Source: Leifsonia shinshuensis (GTDB lineage Bacteria; Actinomycetota; Actinomycetes; Actinomycetales; Microbacteriaceae). Taken from it: DNA of 64,000 nt. Location: NCBI RefSeq assembly GCF_031456835.1, contig NZ_JAVDVK010000001.1, forward strand, positions 3,100,001 through 3,164,000, written 5' to 3'. This document shows, piece by piece, positions 35,096-43,399 of the stretch. Each line of letters starts with the position of its first letter. Position 1 is the first letter of the stretch. A model generated the notes under the pieces. The model did not search any database. It worked only from the letters and a program-made list of their open reading frames with translations, and was not told where the DNA came from. The position numbers were made by a program, and so were the translations under genes.

Positions 35096-35644
35096 CTAGC
35101 CGAGCGGCTCGATCGTCTCGGTTGCGGTGGCCCAGTCGTAGGAGCTCGGCGTGGAGATGCTGGCGTCGATCCTGAGATCCTGCGCGGGGGACCCGTCGCG
35201 CTTCACGACACCCGTTCCGTTCGTGTGGTTGGCGCCGGTCGAGTCGTTCGCCTGAGCGGTGAACATCGCCGTCTCGCCCGATCCGGTGCGGTACTCGACG
35301 TACATCGACAACTCGGCGAACATGTTGTGGCTGTAGCCCGTGATGATCTCGCAGCCACCGGCGGGCACGGTCGCCTGCGGCTGGGCGTTCCAGTGCTTGA
35401 GGGAGCCGTTCAGGCCGTCACTGGCCAGGGTCAGCACCTGGTCGGTGTCGTTGTTGATGATCATCTGGATGTTCACCCCGCCCTCGGTGTAGTCCTTAGC
35501 TTCGCACTCCCCGACCTGGGCCGACGGCTCGTCGGCCGCCTGGTCGGCGATGCTGTCGTCGGCGCTCGTCCCGCGAAGCCCTGCACACCCGGACAGGAGG
35601 CCTATTTCGATTAGCGCCAGCGGCAGCAGCAACGCCTTCTTCAC
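35096..35644 (-). CDS. Putative lipoprotein of unknown function
   Basis: 182 residues from the GTG at 35644 (MKKALLLPLALIEIGLLSGC after initiation), GAGAG upstream; the ORF extends 10 codons further without a signal-like sequence. Lipobox LLSGC. The mature domain is beta-rich with NVQ-type strands (VNIQMIINNDTDQVLTLASD; GGCEIITGYSHNMFAELSMY) and two cysteines besides the lipidated one. The N-N-D/T-x-Q/L strand pattern recalls the secreted protein at 27774. Role unknown. Confidence 0.75.
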   Translation of the reverse strand: MKKALLLPLALIEIGLLSGCAGLRGTSADDSIADQAADEPSAQVGECEAKDYTEGGVNIQMIINNDTDQVLTLASDGLNGSLKHWNAQPQATVPAGGCEIITGYSHNMFAELSMYVEYRTGSGETAMFTAQANDSTGANHTNGTGVVKRDGSPAQDLRIDASISTPSSYDWATATETIEPLG

Positions 35645-35948
35645 TTGTTCTCTCACCCTTTCGCCGGGCCGCACCTATGGCGGCCTTCTGTCTCAGCTTT
35701 TCGGACGGGCCCCACCTGCGGGCTGTGCATTATTCCCAGTGAGCGGTGGGCTCACCTTTTCTCTCTGGGTAGAGTGCCGCTGTCCCGTCCGCTGGAATGA
35801 GCGCCTTCTGGCCGACCGCCGGGACCGGTCGGCGGAGCGCGTGCAGGACTTCGTTGCCTTCAACCGGGTGTCGGATCGGGGCGGCCCGGTAGTGACGCCG
35901 GAGCCGGCCGCAGAGATGATGCGCCAGCGCAGCTGAACTGCGGTTGGT

Positions 35949-36504
35949 TCAGTACTCCTCGGTGGGCGCCTCGCCCGGAGTCGTGGTGATGATTTCTTCG
36001 ACGTCGCTGAGCCTGTATCCCCAGGTGGCGAGTTGTGTGAGGTAGGCGGCGTCGGCGCTGGTGGTATCGCCAGGATGGTTCACTGGTGACGGATTCGCAG
36101 GCGCCGAGCACGATCGCCAGGGCGACGTCCTTCGCTTTCGCCGGGCTCTTTTCGATGAGGGCGGCGAGTTTGTCGGCTTCGAAGTACCCGGTCTTCTCGA
36201 TGCCCGGGAGGTGGTGGGCGAGTTCGTTGTCGTCGCGGGTGGCACTGCTGACCGCGTGCCGGTGGACCGTCAGCCCGGTCGCGATCATCACCGGGGTGTC
36301 CTTTGGGAGGGTCTTGCGGGACAGCGGTGTGGTCAGCCATTCGCGGCGGACGGTTTCGGCGGACGCCCAGGCTTTGTTGTTGGCAATGAGGGTACGGCGT
36401 TCCGCCTTCTGCTCCTCGGTCATCGGCTTACACCCATCGATGTCGGCCGATAACGAGGCTGCTAGACGCCGGCGGCGGAGCCGTATGCGATCGTGCCCGA
36501 TCAC
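35949..36504 (-). pseudogene. ParB-family partition protein, truncated and frameshifted
   Basis: Reading from 36504: EEQKAERRTLIANNKAWASA, ETVRREWLTTPLSRKTLPKD, then VMIATGLTVHRHAVSSATRD and FEADKLAALIEKSPAKAKDV. This is the helical C-terminal half of ParB/Spo0J-like proteins of actinobacterial plasmids and integrative elements. Near 36060-36075 the frame shifts by one base; the natural end continues in another frame as ADAAYLTQLATWGYRLSDVE to TPGEAPTEEY and a stop at 35949. The nuclease-like and HTH N-terminal domains are missing. Probably a relic of a lost mobile element. Confidence 0.7.
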
Positions 36505-36752
36505 GATTCGTCGGAGAATGAATCCTCGGTTGCCTCCTCGTGATCGGCTTTGGGATAGTTTCCGATGCGCTGATGTGCGCTGCGCACCAGCGGCACGCTG
36601 CCAGCTCGTTCGGCTCCGACGTAGGTGCCGACGATGTCCGGCTCGGGTCCTGCTCCTTCTTCTTCCGTGTATTGCCCGTGGACCTGGCGGGCGCCCGCCG
36701 TTTCCGGTTGTGCCTGTGTGTAGCGTCCCTCCAGGCTGTCGCGTTCACTCAT
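36501..36752 (-). CDS. Small acidic protein of unknown function
   Basis: 83 residues, ATG at 36752 with GAGGAGG 8 nt upstream, an excellent site. The sequence has short repeated acidic tracts around a 'GxYT/GQYT' unit: LEGRYTQAQPE, VHGQYTEEEG, IVGTYVGAERA. It is probably disordered or a tandem-motif protein, of a kind common in Microbacteriaceae (recollection). It overlaps the ParB relic by 4 nt. Confidence 0.65.
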   Translation of the reverse strand: MSERDSLEGRYTQAQPETAGARQVHGQYTEEEGAGPEPDIVGTYVGAERAGSVPLVRSAHQRIGNYPKADHEEATEDSFSDES

Positions 36753-36795
36753 CTGGATCGCCTCCTCAGTTGCGATGACGCAATTATCCCACTGA

Positions 36796-37378
36796 TCACC
36801 GCGGAGTGGGGCGGTAAGTCAGCTCCTGGATGTCATGGTCCAGCGTGCGGCTCTCCAGAAGTTCGAGATCGACGTCGCCGGCTCCGCGGAGGATGGGGCT
36901 GATCCCGTTGCTCCCGGTGATGACCGGGAAGATGGTCACCTGCAGGCGATCCACCAGTCCGGCGGCCATCAACGCCCAGTTCAGCGTCATGCTGGCCAGG
37001 GAGCGCAGCGGCACCGTGGACTCCTCCTTGAGCCTGCTGATGGTGTCGACAGCGTCGCCTCTGACGATCGTGGCGTCGTGCCAGCCCCGGGGAGTCGTGC
37101 AGTGTCGAGGAGATGACCGTCGCCGGCAACCGCATCAGGCGCACGTTCCACTCGTCCTGAGAGTTGGGGTCCTCGCCCGAGGTGAGGATCCCCGCCACCT
37201 CGCGGAAGGTGGTGGCTCCGAAGACGATCCGCTGTTCGGTGGCGAAGATCGCGGCGCGATGCTCGAGCAGTTCCGGGCCCTGCTTGCTCCAATAGCCGCC
37301 CCAGTCGATGCCGTGGTCGGCGTAGGAACCGTAGCCGTCGAGAGTCGAGAAGACGTCCCAGGTGTAGGTGGCGGACAT
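36796..37378 (-). pseudogene. RibD/dihydrofolate-reductase-family gene with a 1-nt frameshift
   Basis: From the ATG at 37378: TYTWDVFSTLDGYGSYADHG, IFATEQRIVFGATTFREVAG and ATVISSTLHDSPG. The frame is then lost at CCCCGGGG (about 37094-37101). The family sequence resumes one base over as WHDATIVRGDAVDTISRLKE, STVPLRSLASMTLNWALMAA and GLVDRLQVTIFPVITGSNG to the stop at 36796. The total length, 583 nt, is 3n+1, which fits a single inserted base. It is a paralogue of the gene at 33394. It could be true decay or a homopolymer sequencing error. Confidence 0.75.
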
Positions 37379-37502
37379 GCGAGGCTCTTTTCTGGGAAGG
37401 GCTGGCACGGGTCGATGTGGGCAACAAGGTAGCCGAAAGAGGAGCGCAAGCGGCATCCTGAGCCGTGTCGGCGGACGGGTGGCGAGGACTACCCTCGCGC
37501 TC

Positions 37503-38204
37503 ATGGGCGTCCGATTCCACTCCGTCACCTTCCTCTCCGGCGACCCTGCCCGAGACGCATCCTTCTGGGGAGCCGTGCTCGGCCGGTCGCCGCGCGACGA
37601 CCACGGTGGCATCCTGCTGCCCGGCGACGACACACAGGTCGGACTCCGCTTCGCCGTCGGCGAACCGCACGGCGCGCTGCGCAATCGGCTCCATCTCCAC
37701 CTCAGCCGCGCCGAGCGCCGGCAGAGCGAGTCGATCGCCGCATGCGTCGAGTACGGGGCGAGGCTGCGCGGCAACGGCCACGTGCCGGCGGGCAGCTACG
37801 CGGCCATGGCGGACGTCGTCGGAGACGAATTCTGCGTCATCGAGGACGACAACGCGTACCTGGCGGGATGCGGACCGCTCGGTGAAGTCACGTGCGAGGG
37901 TACGCAGGCGACCGGCCTGTTCTGGAGCCGCGCGCTCGCCTGGCCGGTCGTGTGGGATCGCGGCGAGGAAGTCGCCATCCAGGCGCCCTCAGGCGGAACC
38001 AAGCTCGCCTGGAGCGGCGAGCCCATCGAGGCGGGCAAGCCCATAGATCGTCAGTACTTCACCGTGACCGCACCGTCTGGCGATCTTGAGGACGAGGTGG
38101 CACGGCTGCTCGGGCTCGGAGCAACGGATCCGGTTACGGACCGCTCGGGTGCGATGACCCTCCGCGATCCCGACGGCGTCCCGTTCGTCGTGCGCGCCGC
38201 CTGA
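37503..38204 (+). CDS. Glyoxalase/bleomycin-resistance-like protein (VOC superfamily)
   Basis: 233 residues from the ATG at 37503. Two VOC modules: residues ~1-120 (FHSVTFLSGDPARDASFWGA; LHLHLSRAERRQSESI; GNGHVPAGSYAAMADVVGDE) and ~125-233 (GLFWSRALAWPVVWDRGEEV; AMTLRDPDGVPFVVRAA). Metal-binding His/Glu positions are partly retained. Fused double-VOC proteins often handle small toxic or aromatic compounds. No ribosome site is obvious. Single gene. Confidence 0.78.
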   Translation: MGVRFHSVTFLSGDPARDASFWGAVLGRSPRDDHGGILLPGDDTQVGLRFAVGEPHGALRNRLHLHLSRAERRQSESIAACVEYGARLRGNGHVPAGSYAAMADVVGDEFCVIEDDNAYLAGCGPLGEVTCEGTQATGLFWSRALAWPVVWDRGEEVAIQAPSGGTKLAWSGEPIEAGKPIDRQYFTVTAPSGDLEDEVARLLGLGATDPVTDRSGAMTLRDPDGVPFVVRAA

Positions 38205-38433
38205 GACCGGAAGGGATCGGAGATGAGGTCGGCGCGGGAGGAGGTCATCCGCGACTCGGTCGACGCCGTACGGCGGGCGATCGACTCGCAGGGTGAACCG
38301 GGTGTGAAATCGCGCCCGTTGGGCAAGACCACCGCTAGATTCAGCCCGGAGAGTCGACGAGTTCGTCTACTCCTCGTCAGGCCCAACGGGACCGCTGATC
38401 GCGATCGGTCCCGGACAGACCGGTTGGAGTTCC
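38205..38433. other. Gap with long-spaced inverted repeat
   Basis: CCCGTTGGGC (38315-38324) and GCCCAACGGG (38381-38390) are exact reverse complements 56 nt apart, upstream of the surface-protein GTG at 38434. A short frame from 38223 (MRSAREEVIRDSVDAVRRAI) with GGAAGG nearby looks coding for about 30 residues, then turns Arg-rich. It may be a gene stub. Confidence 0.35.
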
Positions 38434-41049
38434 GTGAGTCAGAACAGCGCCTCTTCGCCCGACCCCATCCGACGGCCCCCGATCCGACAGGACCGGGTCG
38501 TGCGCAACACGGGCGGGCTGCTCGCCGCAGCGGCCCTGGCACTCGGCATCGCCCTCGTGCCGGCCGCGCCGAGCCAGGCCGCCACCTTCACCGTGACGAC
38601 CACGGCCGACAGCGGGGCGGGGTCGCTCCGACAGGCCATGACCGACGCGAACAGCACGGCGGGGACGCACACGATCACCTTCGCCATTCCCGGAACCGGT
38701 CCGCACCTCATCGCTCCACTGACGGCCCTCCCGCAGCTCGGCACCATCACCGCCTCGGTCTCGATCGACGGATGCTCGCAGCCTGGCGCCGTCTGCGGAC
38801 CCGGCGTGACGCCCTCGCCGCGGATCCAGATCAAGGGCTCGACCTTCCTGGTCCCGAAGACGCCGGTGCCCGTCGCCGTCCGCGGCCTCTCGATCACCGG
38901 AACGTCGAGGGGTGTCGTCGGCAATCGGACCGCCGTCAGCGGCGCCTTCCGCTACCCGGACGGACTGACCGTGGAGGACAACCTCTTCGGTATCACGCCG
39001 GACGGCGCCATCGACCCCGACGGCAGCGGCGTGATCTGCCGCAACAACCTCTCGGCCGAGGCGGGCCCGTCCGACGTCACCATCCGTCGCAACGCGTTCG
39101 GTGGTAGCACCGTCGGCATCAACTGCAGCAACAACTACGCCTTCGGTGTCGGCGGATTGTCCAGCGGACTCGTCATCGCCGACAACCGATTCGGAGTGGA
39201 TGCCGCCGGGGGAGTCTCCGGGCCGAACGCGACGGCCATCGGCGTCGGTTCCACCACCGGTGCGCAGATCACCGGCAACATCATCGCCAACGGTACCGGC
39301 ACCGGCGTGACGGTCCAGCGGGGGAACAGCGGGCTCCTGATCGAGGGGAACGAGATACGCGACAACGGCACGGACGGCATCGCCCTTGTCGGCGGCACGG
39401 GCAACAGCATGTTCGCCGGACCGGTCGCCATCACCGGCAACACGATCACCGGTAACGGCCGGGACGGTGTCTCGACCGTCGGTGCGAGCGACGTGACCAT
39501 CGGGGGCGCGTCGGCGACCGACGCCAACACCATCACAGGCAACAGTGGCGACGGCGTGGCGATCGGCGTGAGCGGCGCAACCGACACCGGCTCCCGGGTG
39601 ACCGTCCGCGGCAACGCGATCGATGGCAACACGGGCCTGGGCATCGACCTGGCCGACGACGGCGTGACGCCCAACGGACCCGCCGGCGTGCTGCGGACGG
39701 GGCCCAACTCCCTGATCGACTATCCGGTGCTCGACCGGGTGCAGCGCGGTTCCACGCATGTGACCGGCGTCTACACGGGCGCGGCGAACGCGACCTACAC
39801 ACTCGACTTCTACCTGAGCCCCACCCGCGACACCAGCGGCCACGGCGAGGGCGCCGAGCCTCTCGGCTCCTCGCAGCTCACCACGGATGCGACCGGGGCC
39901 GCGGCCTTCGACGTCACCTTCCCCGCGACGATCGGTCCGCAGGCCGTCGTGACCGCGACGGCCACGGATGCGGCAGGCAGCACCTCCGAGTTCAGCGCGG
40001 CATTGTCGGTCGGGCCGACGGCCACCGACGACCGGCTCCGCGCGACAGCAGGCCAGGCCGTGACGGCTCAACCCGCCGCCGACGATGCGCCCGGCGATGC
40101 GCCCGTCGACGCATCCACTCTGCGCCTGATCGATCCCGCGACCGGCGCGCTGACCACCTCCGTCACCCTGGCCGAAGGCGACGCCACGGTCGCTGCCGAC
40201 GGCTCGGTCACCTTCACCCCGGCGGCGGGCAGGGTGGGAGCCTCGGCCGCGGTCCAGTACTCGGTGGCCGACACGACGGGAGCGCGCTCGGCGCCCGTGA
40301 CGCTCGCACTCGTGATCGGCCCGGCAGCGGCCGACGCAAACGTCACGACCGCCTACCGCCACCCGGTGGATGTCGACCTCTCATCCGGAACCGCGCCCGG
40401 CTCCGCCTTCGCCGTGACCACCCCGCCTAAGCACGGCGAGGTCACCTCTGTCGGTGGCGGCGTCCTCCGGTATACCCCGGATGCCGGGTTCGCCGGCGGC
40501 GACGAGTGGTCGTACCAGGTCTGCGCGCCGTCGCCCGACGAGGTGCTGTGCGACACCGGTCGTGTCCACGTGACGGTCTCCGCACCGGCGCTCGCCGCCT
40601 CGCCGCAGCACCTCAGTGGCACGCCGGCCGGAGGAGGTGTGGGCACCGTGATCGGATCGGGAACCGTCGACGGCCAGCCGAGCACCGCCGCCGATGTGCT
40701 CGCGTCCGCAGTGGATGCACCCGCCGGCATCGCCATCGAGCCGGGTGGTGATGTCCGGCTTGCGGCCGGGATCGCCGCAGGGCACTACGCGTTCGTGTAC
40801 CGGCTCTGCCTGGCCGCCGACCCGACGACGTGCGCGACCGCGTCCATCACCGTGCAGATCGACCCCGTCGCCGCAGCGCCGACCGTCGCATCCGGTGACG
40901 GAACGCCTGCCGGTCTCGCTACGACCGGCTCCGACCTTCTCCCGCCGCTGCTGGGAGCGCTGGCGGTCCTCCTTATCGGCGGCATGCTGGTCGGCATCCG
41001 CCGCCGCGCGGCCGTGAAGGCCCGAGGAGACACGGACGACTCGCGCTAG
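38434..41049 (+). CDS. Surface right-handed beta-helix protein with LAxTG sorting end
   Basis: 871 residues from the GTG at 38434, GGAG upstream. Signal: Arg-rich head then LLAAAALALGIALVPAAPSQ. Residues ~55-420 repeat the beta-helix 'NxI.GN' pattern (GNIIANGTGTGVTVQ; GNTITGNGRDGVSTVGASDV; TGNSGDGVAIGVSGA). About 420-740 has Ig/Big-like and cadherin-like repeats (TPAAGRVGASAAVQYSVADT; YTPDAGFAGGDEWSYQVC). The end shows LATTG, a hydrophobic helix (LLPPLLGALAVLLIGGML) and a basic tail, a sortase-type wall anchor. Likely a polysaccharide-binding adhesin or lyase-like surface protein. Confidence 0.88.
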   Translation: MSQNSASSPDPIRRPPIRQDRVVRNTGGLLAAAALALGIALVPAAPSQAATFTVTTTADSGAGSLRQAMTDANSTAGTHTITFAIPGTGPHLIAPLTALPQLGTITASVSIDGCSQPGAVCGPGVTPSPRIQIKGSTFLVPKTPVPVAVRGLSITGTSRGVVGNRTAVSGAFRYPDGLTVEDNLFGITPDGAIDPDGSGVICRNNLSAEAGPSDVTIRRNAFGGSTVGINCSNNYAFGVGGLSSGLVIADNRFGVDAAGGVSGPNATAIGVGSTTGAQITGNIIANGTGTGVTVQRGNSGLLIEGNEIRDNGTDGIALVGGTGNSMFAGPVAITGNTITGNGRDGVSTVGASDVTIGGASATDANTITGNSGDGVAIGVSGATDTGSRVTVRGNAIDGNTGLGIDLADDGVTPNGPAGVLRTGPNSLIDYPVLDRVQRGSTHVTGVYTGAANATYTLDFYLSPTRDTSGHGEGAEPLGSSQLTTDATGAAAFDVTFPATIGPQAVVTATATDAAGSTSEFSAALSVGPTATDDRLRATAGQAVTAQPAADDAPGDAPVDASTLRLIDPATGALTTSVTLAEGDATVAADGSVTFTPAAGRVGASAAVQYSVADTTGARSAPVTLALVIGPAAADANVTTAYRHPVDVDLSSGTAPGSAFAVTTPPKHGEVTSVGGGVLRYTPDAGFAGGDEWSYQVCAPSPDEVLCDTGRVHVTVSAPALAASPQHLSGTPAGGGVGTVIGSGTVDGQPSTAADVLASAVDAPAGIAIEPGGDVRLAAGIAAGHYAFVYRLCLAADPTTCATASITVQIDPVAAAPTVASGDGTPAGLATTGSDLLPPLLGALAVLLIGGMLVGIRRRAAVKARGDTDDSR

Positions 41050-41088
41050 GACAACGATCCCGACAGGTGGCTGAGGCGGAAACGATCG

Positions 41089-42072
41089 TCAGAAGCCCTC
41101 GGGCTCCCGGGGCGTGTACGCCGCCTCCAGCCGGGCCACCTCGTCTTCCGTCAGCTCGAGCTCGAGGGCTGCCACCGCGTCGTCGATGTGGTGCGGTTTC
41201 GTCGCACCGACGATGGGTGCCGTCACGGCGGGCCGGCCGGCGACCCAGGCCAGCGCCACCTGCGCCATCGGCACATTCCGCTCGGACGCGACCGCGGCGA
41301 CGGCGTCGACGATGGAGCGGTTCGACTCCTCGTGCGCACGGTATAGCGTCTTGCCGAACTCGTCGGTGTCGGCGCGGGTGCCGGAGCCGGAGGAGTCCCA
41401 CGGGCGGGTCAGCCGGCCGCGCGCCAGCGGGCTCCACGGCAGCACCCCGATGCCGGTGGCTCGGCAGTACGGGTGCATCTCGCGCTCCTCCTCGCGATCG
41501 AGCAGGTTGTACTGGTCCTGCATCGAGACGAATCGGGTCCAGTGGTTCACGTCGGCGACCCGTTGGAGTTCGGCGAACTGCCACGCCCACATGCTCGAGG
41601 CGCCGATATAGCGGGCCTTGCCCGCTTTGACGACATCATGGAGGGCCTCCATGGTCTCCTCCATGGGCACGGTCGGATCGAATCGGTGGATCTGGTACAA
41701 GTCCACGTAGTCGGTCCCGAGGCGCGTGAGGGAGGCGTCGATCTCGTGCATGATGGCGGCGCGCGAGAGTCCTGCGCCGTTGCGGCCGGGCCGCATCCGG
41801 CCGTTCACCTTGGTGAAGATCTGGACGTCCTCCCGCGAGCCGAGCTCGGCCAGCAGAGCACCGGTGATCTCCTCGCTGGAGCCCAGGGAGTACACGTTCG
41901 CCGTGTCGAAGGCGGTGATGCCGGCCTCGAAGGCTCGGCGGACGAAGGGCCGGGCCTCGTCGATGCCGACGCTCCACGGGTGGCTGCCGCGTTCCGGATC
42001 GCCGTACGACATCATCCCCAGCACGACACCGCTGATCTCGAGACCGCTGCTACCCAGGCGAACCGTTCGCAT
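41089..42072 (-). CDS. Aldo/keto reductase
   Basis: 327 residues from the ATG at 42072 with GAGGAG upstream. TIM-barrel NADPH enzyme: catalytic tetrad Asp (ITAFDTANVYSLG), Tyr (in the same motif), Lys (VQIFTKVNGRM) and His (VDLYQIHRFDP). The cofactor end is ITGALLAEL/TAPIVGATKPHHID. It resembles the yhdN/voltage-gated-K-channel-beta subgroup that reduces aldehydes. No partner gene is adjacent. Confidence 0.93.
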   Translation of the reverse strand: MRTVRLGSSGLEISGVVLGMMSYGDPERGSHPWSVGIDEARPFVRRAFEAGITAFDTANVYSLGSSEEITGALLAELGSREDVQIFTKVNGRMRPGRNGAGLSRAAIMHEIDASLTRLGTDYVDLYQIHRFDPTVPMEETMEALHDVVKAGKARYIGASSMWAWQFAELQRVADVNHWTRFVSMQDQYNLLDREEEREMHPYCRATGIGVLPWSPLARGRLTRPWDSSGSGTRADTDEFGKTLYRAHEESNRSIVDAVAAVASERNVPMAQVALAWVAGRPAVTAPIVGATKPHHIDDAVAALELELTEDEVARLEAAYTPREPEGF

Positions 42073-42251
42073 ACGAGGCTCCTCTGATCGTCAAAGAGTG
42101 TGGTCCAACTCTATTGACGTATGGGCCTGCGTACCGCAGCCGAAGCGTCTCGTTGAACGTCAGGCCCGCGATGCGGAGGTGCGAATGTGATGACGTCTCT
42201 CCCGCATGTACGGCCCCAGATCAGCCCCAGTTGACTATTGCGCGTGAAAAT

Positions 42252-42265
42252 TGTGAAGGCTAACA
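42252..42265. promoter_or_regulatory. Putative LacI-type operator upstream of ytfQ-like gene
   Basis: TGTGAAGGCTAACA matches the LacI/CcpA-type palindrome TGTTAGCGCTAACA in its right half (GCTAACA) and first three bases, about 90 bp before the binding-protein start. The LacI gene at 48605 is the last gene of the same operon and is the likely regulator. Confidence 0.45.
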
Positions 42266-42351
42266 TCATCACATCGGCCGCCGCCGCGGCCGGATGCAGT
42301 CACACTCACCAGAGGCATTGATGCCTCCCTGAACAAGGAGGTTTGGGAAGT

Positions 42352-43329
42352 ATGAAACGACGTCATTTCGGAGTCATCGCCCTCGCGGCCGGCGCAGCGC
42401 TCGCCCTCTCGGCATGCTCCAGCGGAGCGGGAGGCGCGTCCGGCGACTCCGGTTCCGGCCCGATCAAGATCGGATTCTCGCAGGTCGGCGCCGAGAGCGG
42501 CTGGCGCACCGCCAACACGAAGTCGCTGAAAGAGGCCCTGGCCTCCGACAACGGGTTCAAGCTCACGTTCTCCGACGCGCAGCAGAAGCAGGAGAACCAG
42601 ATCTCCGCCATCCGGAGCTTCATCACACAGGGTGTCGACGCGATCGTCTTCGCCCCCGTCGTCGAGACCGGGTGGGATGACGTGCTCAAGGAGGCGAAGG
42701 ACGCCGAGATCCCGGTGATTCTCGAAGACCGCTCGGTCGACTCCGACCCCAGCCTCTACACCTCCCGTGTCGGTGACGACTTCGAGAAGGAGGGCGAGAC
42801 CGCCGGCAAGTGGGTCGCCGACAACTTCGCGGGCAAGTCCGCCAACCTCGTCGTGCTCGAAGGCACCACGGGTTCCGCGGCGGCGAACGACCGCACCACC
42901 GGCTTCAACCAGGCCATCAAGGGCACCGACGTGAAGGTGCTCGACTCGCAGACCGGCAACTTCACCCGCTCCGAGGGCAAGACCGTGATGGAAGGGTTCC
43001 TGCAGAAGTACGGCAAGAGCATCAACGTGCTCTTCGCGCAGAACGACGACATGGGACTCGGTGCCCTCGACGCCATCAAGGCGGCCGGTCTGACCCCTGG
43101 CAAGGACATCCAGATCGTCACCATCGACGGCACCAAGGACGGTCTGACGGCGCTCGCCGACGGACAGTTCAACTACGTCGTCGAGTGCAACCCGCTGCTG
43201 GGCGACAAGGTCGCGGAGGTCGTGAAGGCCGCGGTCGCCGGCAAGAAGGTGGACAAGCTCTACCTGGCCAAGGACGAGGCGTTCGACCAGGCGGCCGCGG
43301 AGAAGGCCCTCCCCACCCGTCCCTACTGA
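42352..43329 (+). CDS. ytfQ: Sugar ABC binding lipoprotein, YtfQ-like
   Basis: 325 residues from the ATG at 42352; AAGGAGG lies 10 nt upstream, and a TTG at 42343 is an alternative. Lipoprotein signal (IALAAGAALALSAC). The mature part is a class-I periplasmic binding protein whose blocks follow E. coli YtfQ (galactofuranose binder): IGFSQVGAESGWRTANTKSL, AQQKQENQISAIRSFITQGV, VFAPVVETGWDDVLKEAKDA, NFTRSEGKTVMEGF and FAQNDDMGLGALDAI. First gene of a 7-kb operon ending in a LacI gene. Ligand may be a furanose hexose (family inference). Confidence 0.93.
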   Translation: MKRRHFGVIALAAGAALALSACSSGAGGASGDSGSGPIKIGFSQVGAESGWRTANTKSLKEALASDNGFKLTFSDAQQKQENQISAIRSFITQGVDAIVFAPVVETGWDDVLKEAKDAEIPVILEDRSVDSDPSLYTSRVGDDFEKEGETAGKWVADNFAGKSANLVVLEGTTGSAAANDRTTGFNQAIKGTDVKVLDSQTGNFTRSEGKTVMEGFLQKYGKSINVLFAQNDDMGLGALDAIKAAGLTPGKDIQIVTIDGTKDGLTALADGQFNYVVECNPLLGDKVAEVVKAAVAGKKVDKLYLAKDEAFDQAAAEKALPTRPY

Positions 43330-43337
43330 CCCACCCC

Positions 43338-43368
43338 GGTGGCCGCGGTCCGACGGGCCGCGGCCACC
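43338..43368 (+). repeat. Hairpin between binding-protein and ATPase genes
   Basis: GGTGGCCGCGG (43338-43348) and CCGCGGCCACC (43358-43368) are perfect complements around a 9-nt loop, directly after the binding-protein stop. Such hairpins usually act as 3' stabilisers or partial terminators, giving more binding protein than membrane components. Confidence 0.75.
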
Positions 43369-43399
43369 ATCCACCACGTCTGGAAACAGGAGGGTCGAC

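Noticed and set aside
38315..38390. Inverted repeat CCCGTTGGGC/GCCCAACGGG as transposon end
   Set aside because: 56 nt apart with no element between, no flanking duplication; more likely a long hairpin or chance in GC-rich DNA.
38377..40362. 661-codon open frame on the minus strand
   Set aside because: It lies wholly antisense to the beta-helix surface-protein gene and its translation is Arg/Gly/Asp-biased with no domain. High GC makes such long antisense frames common.
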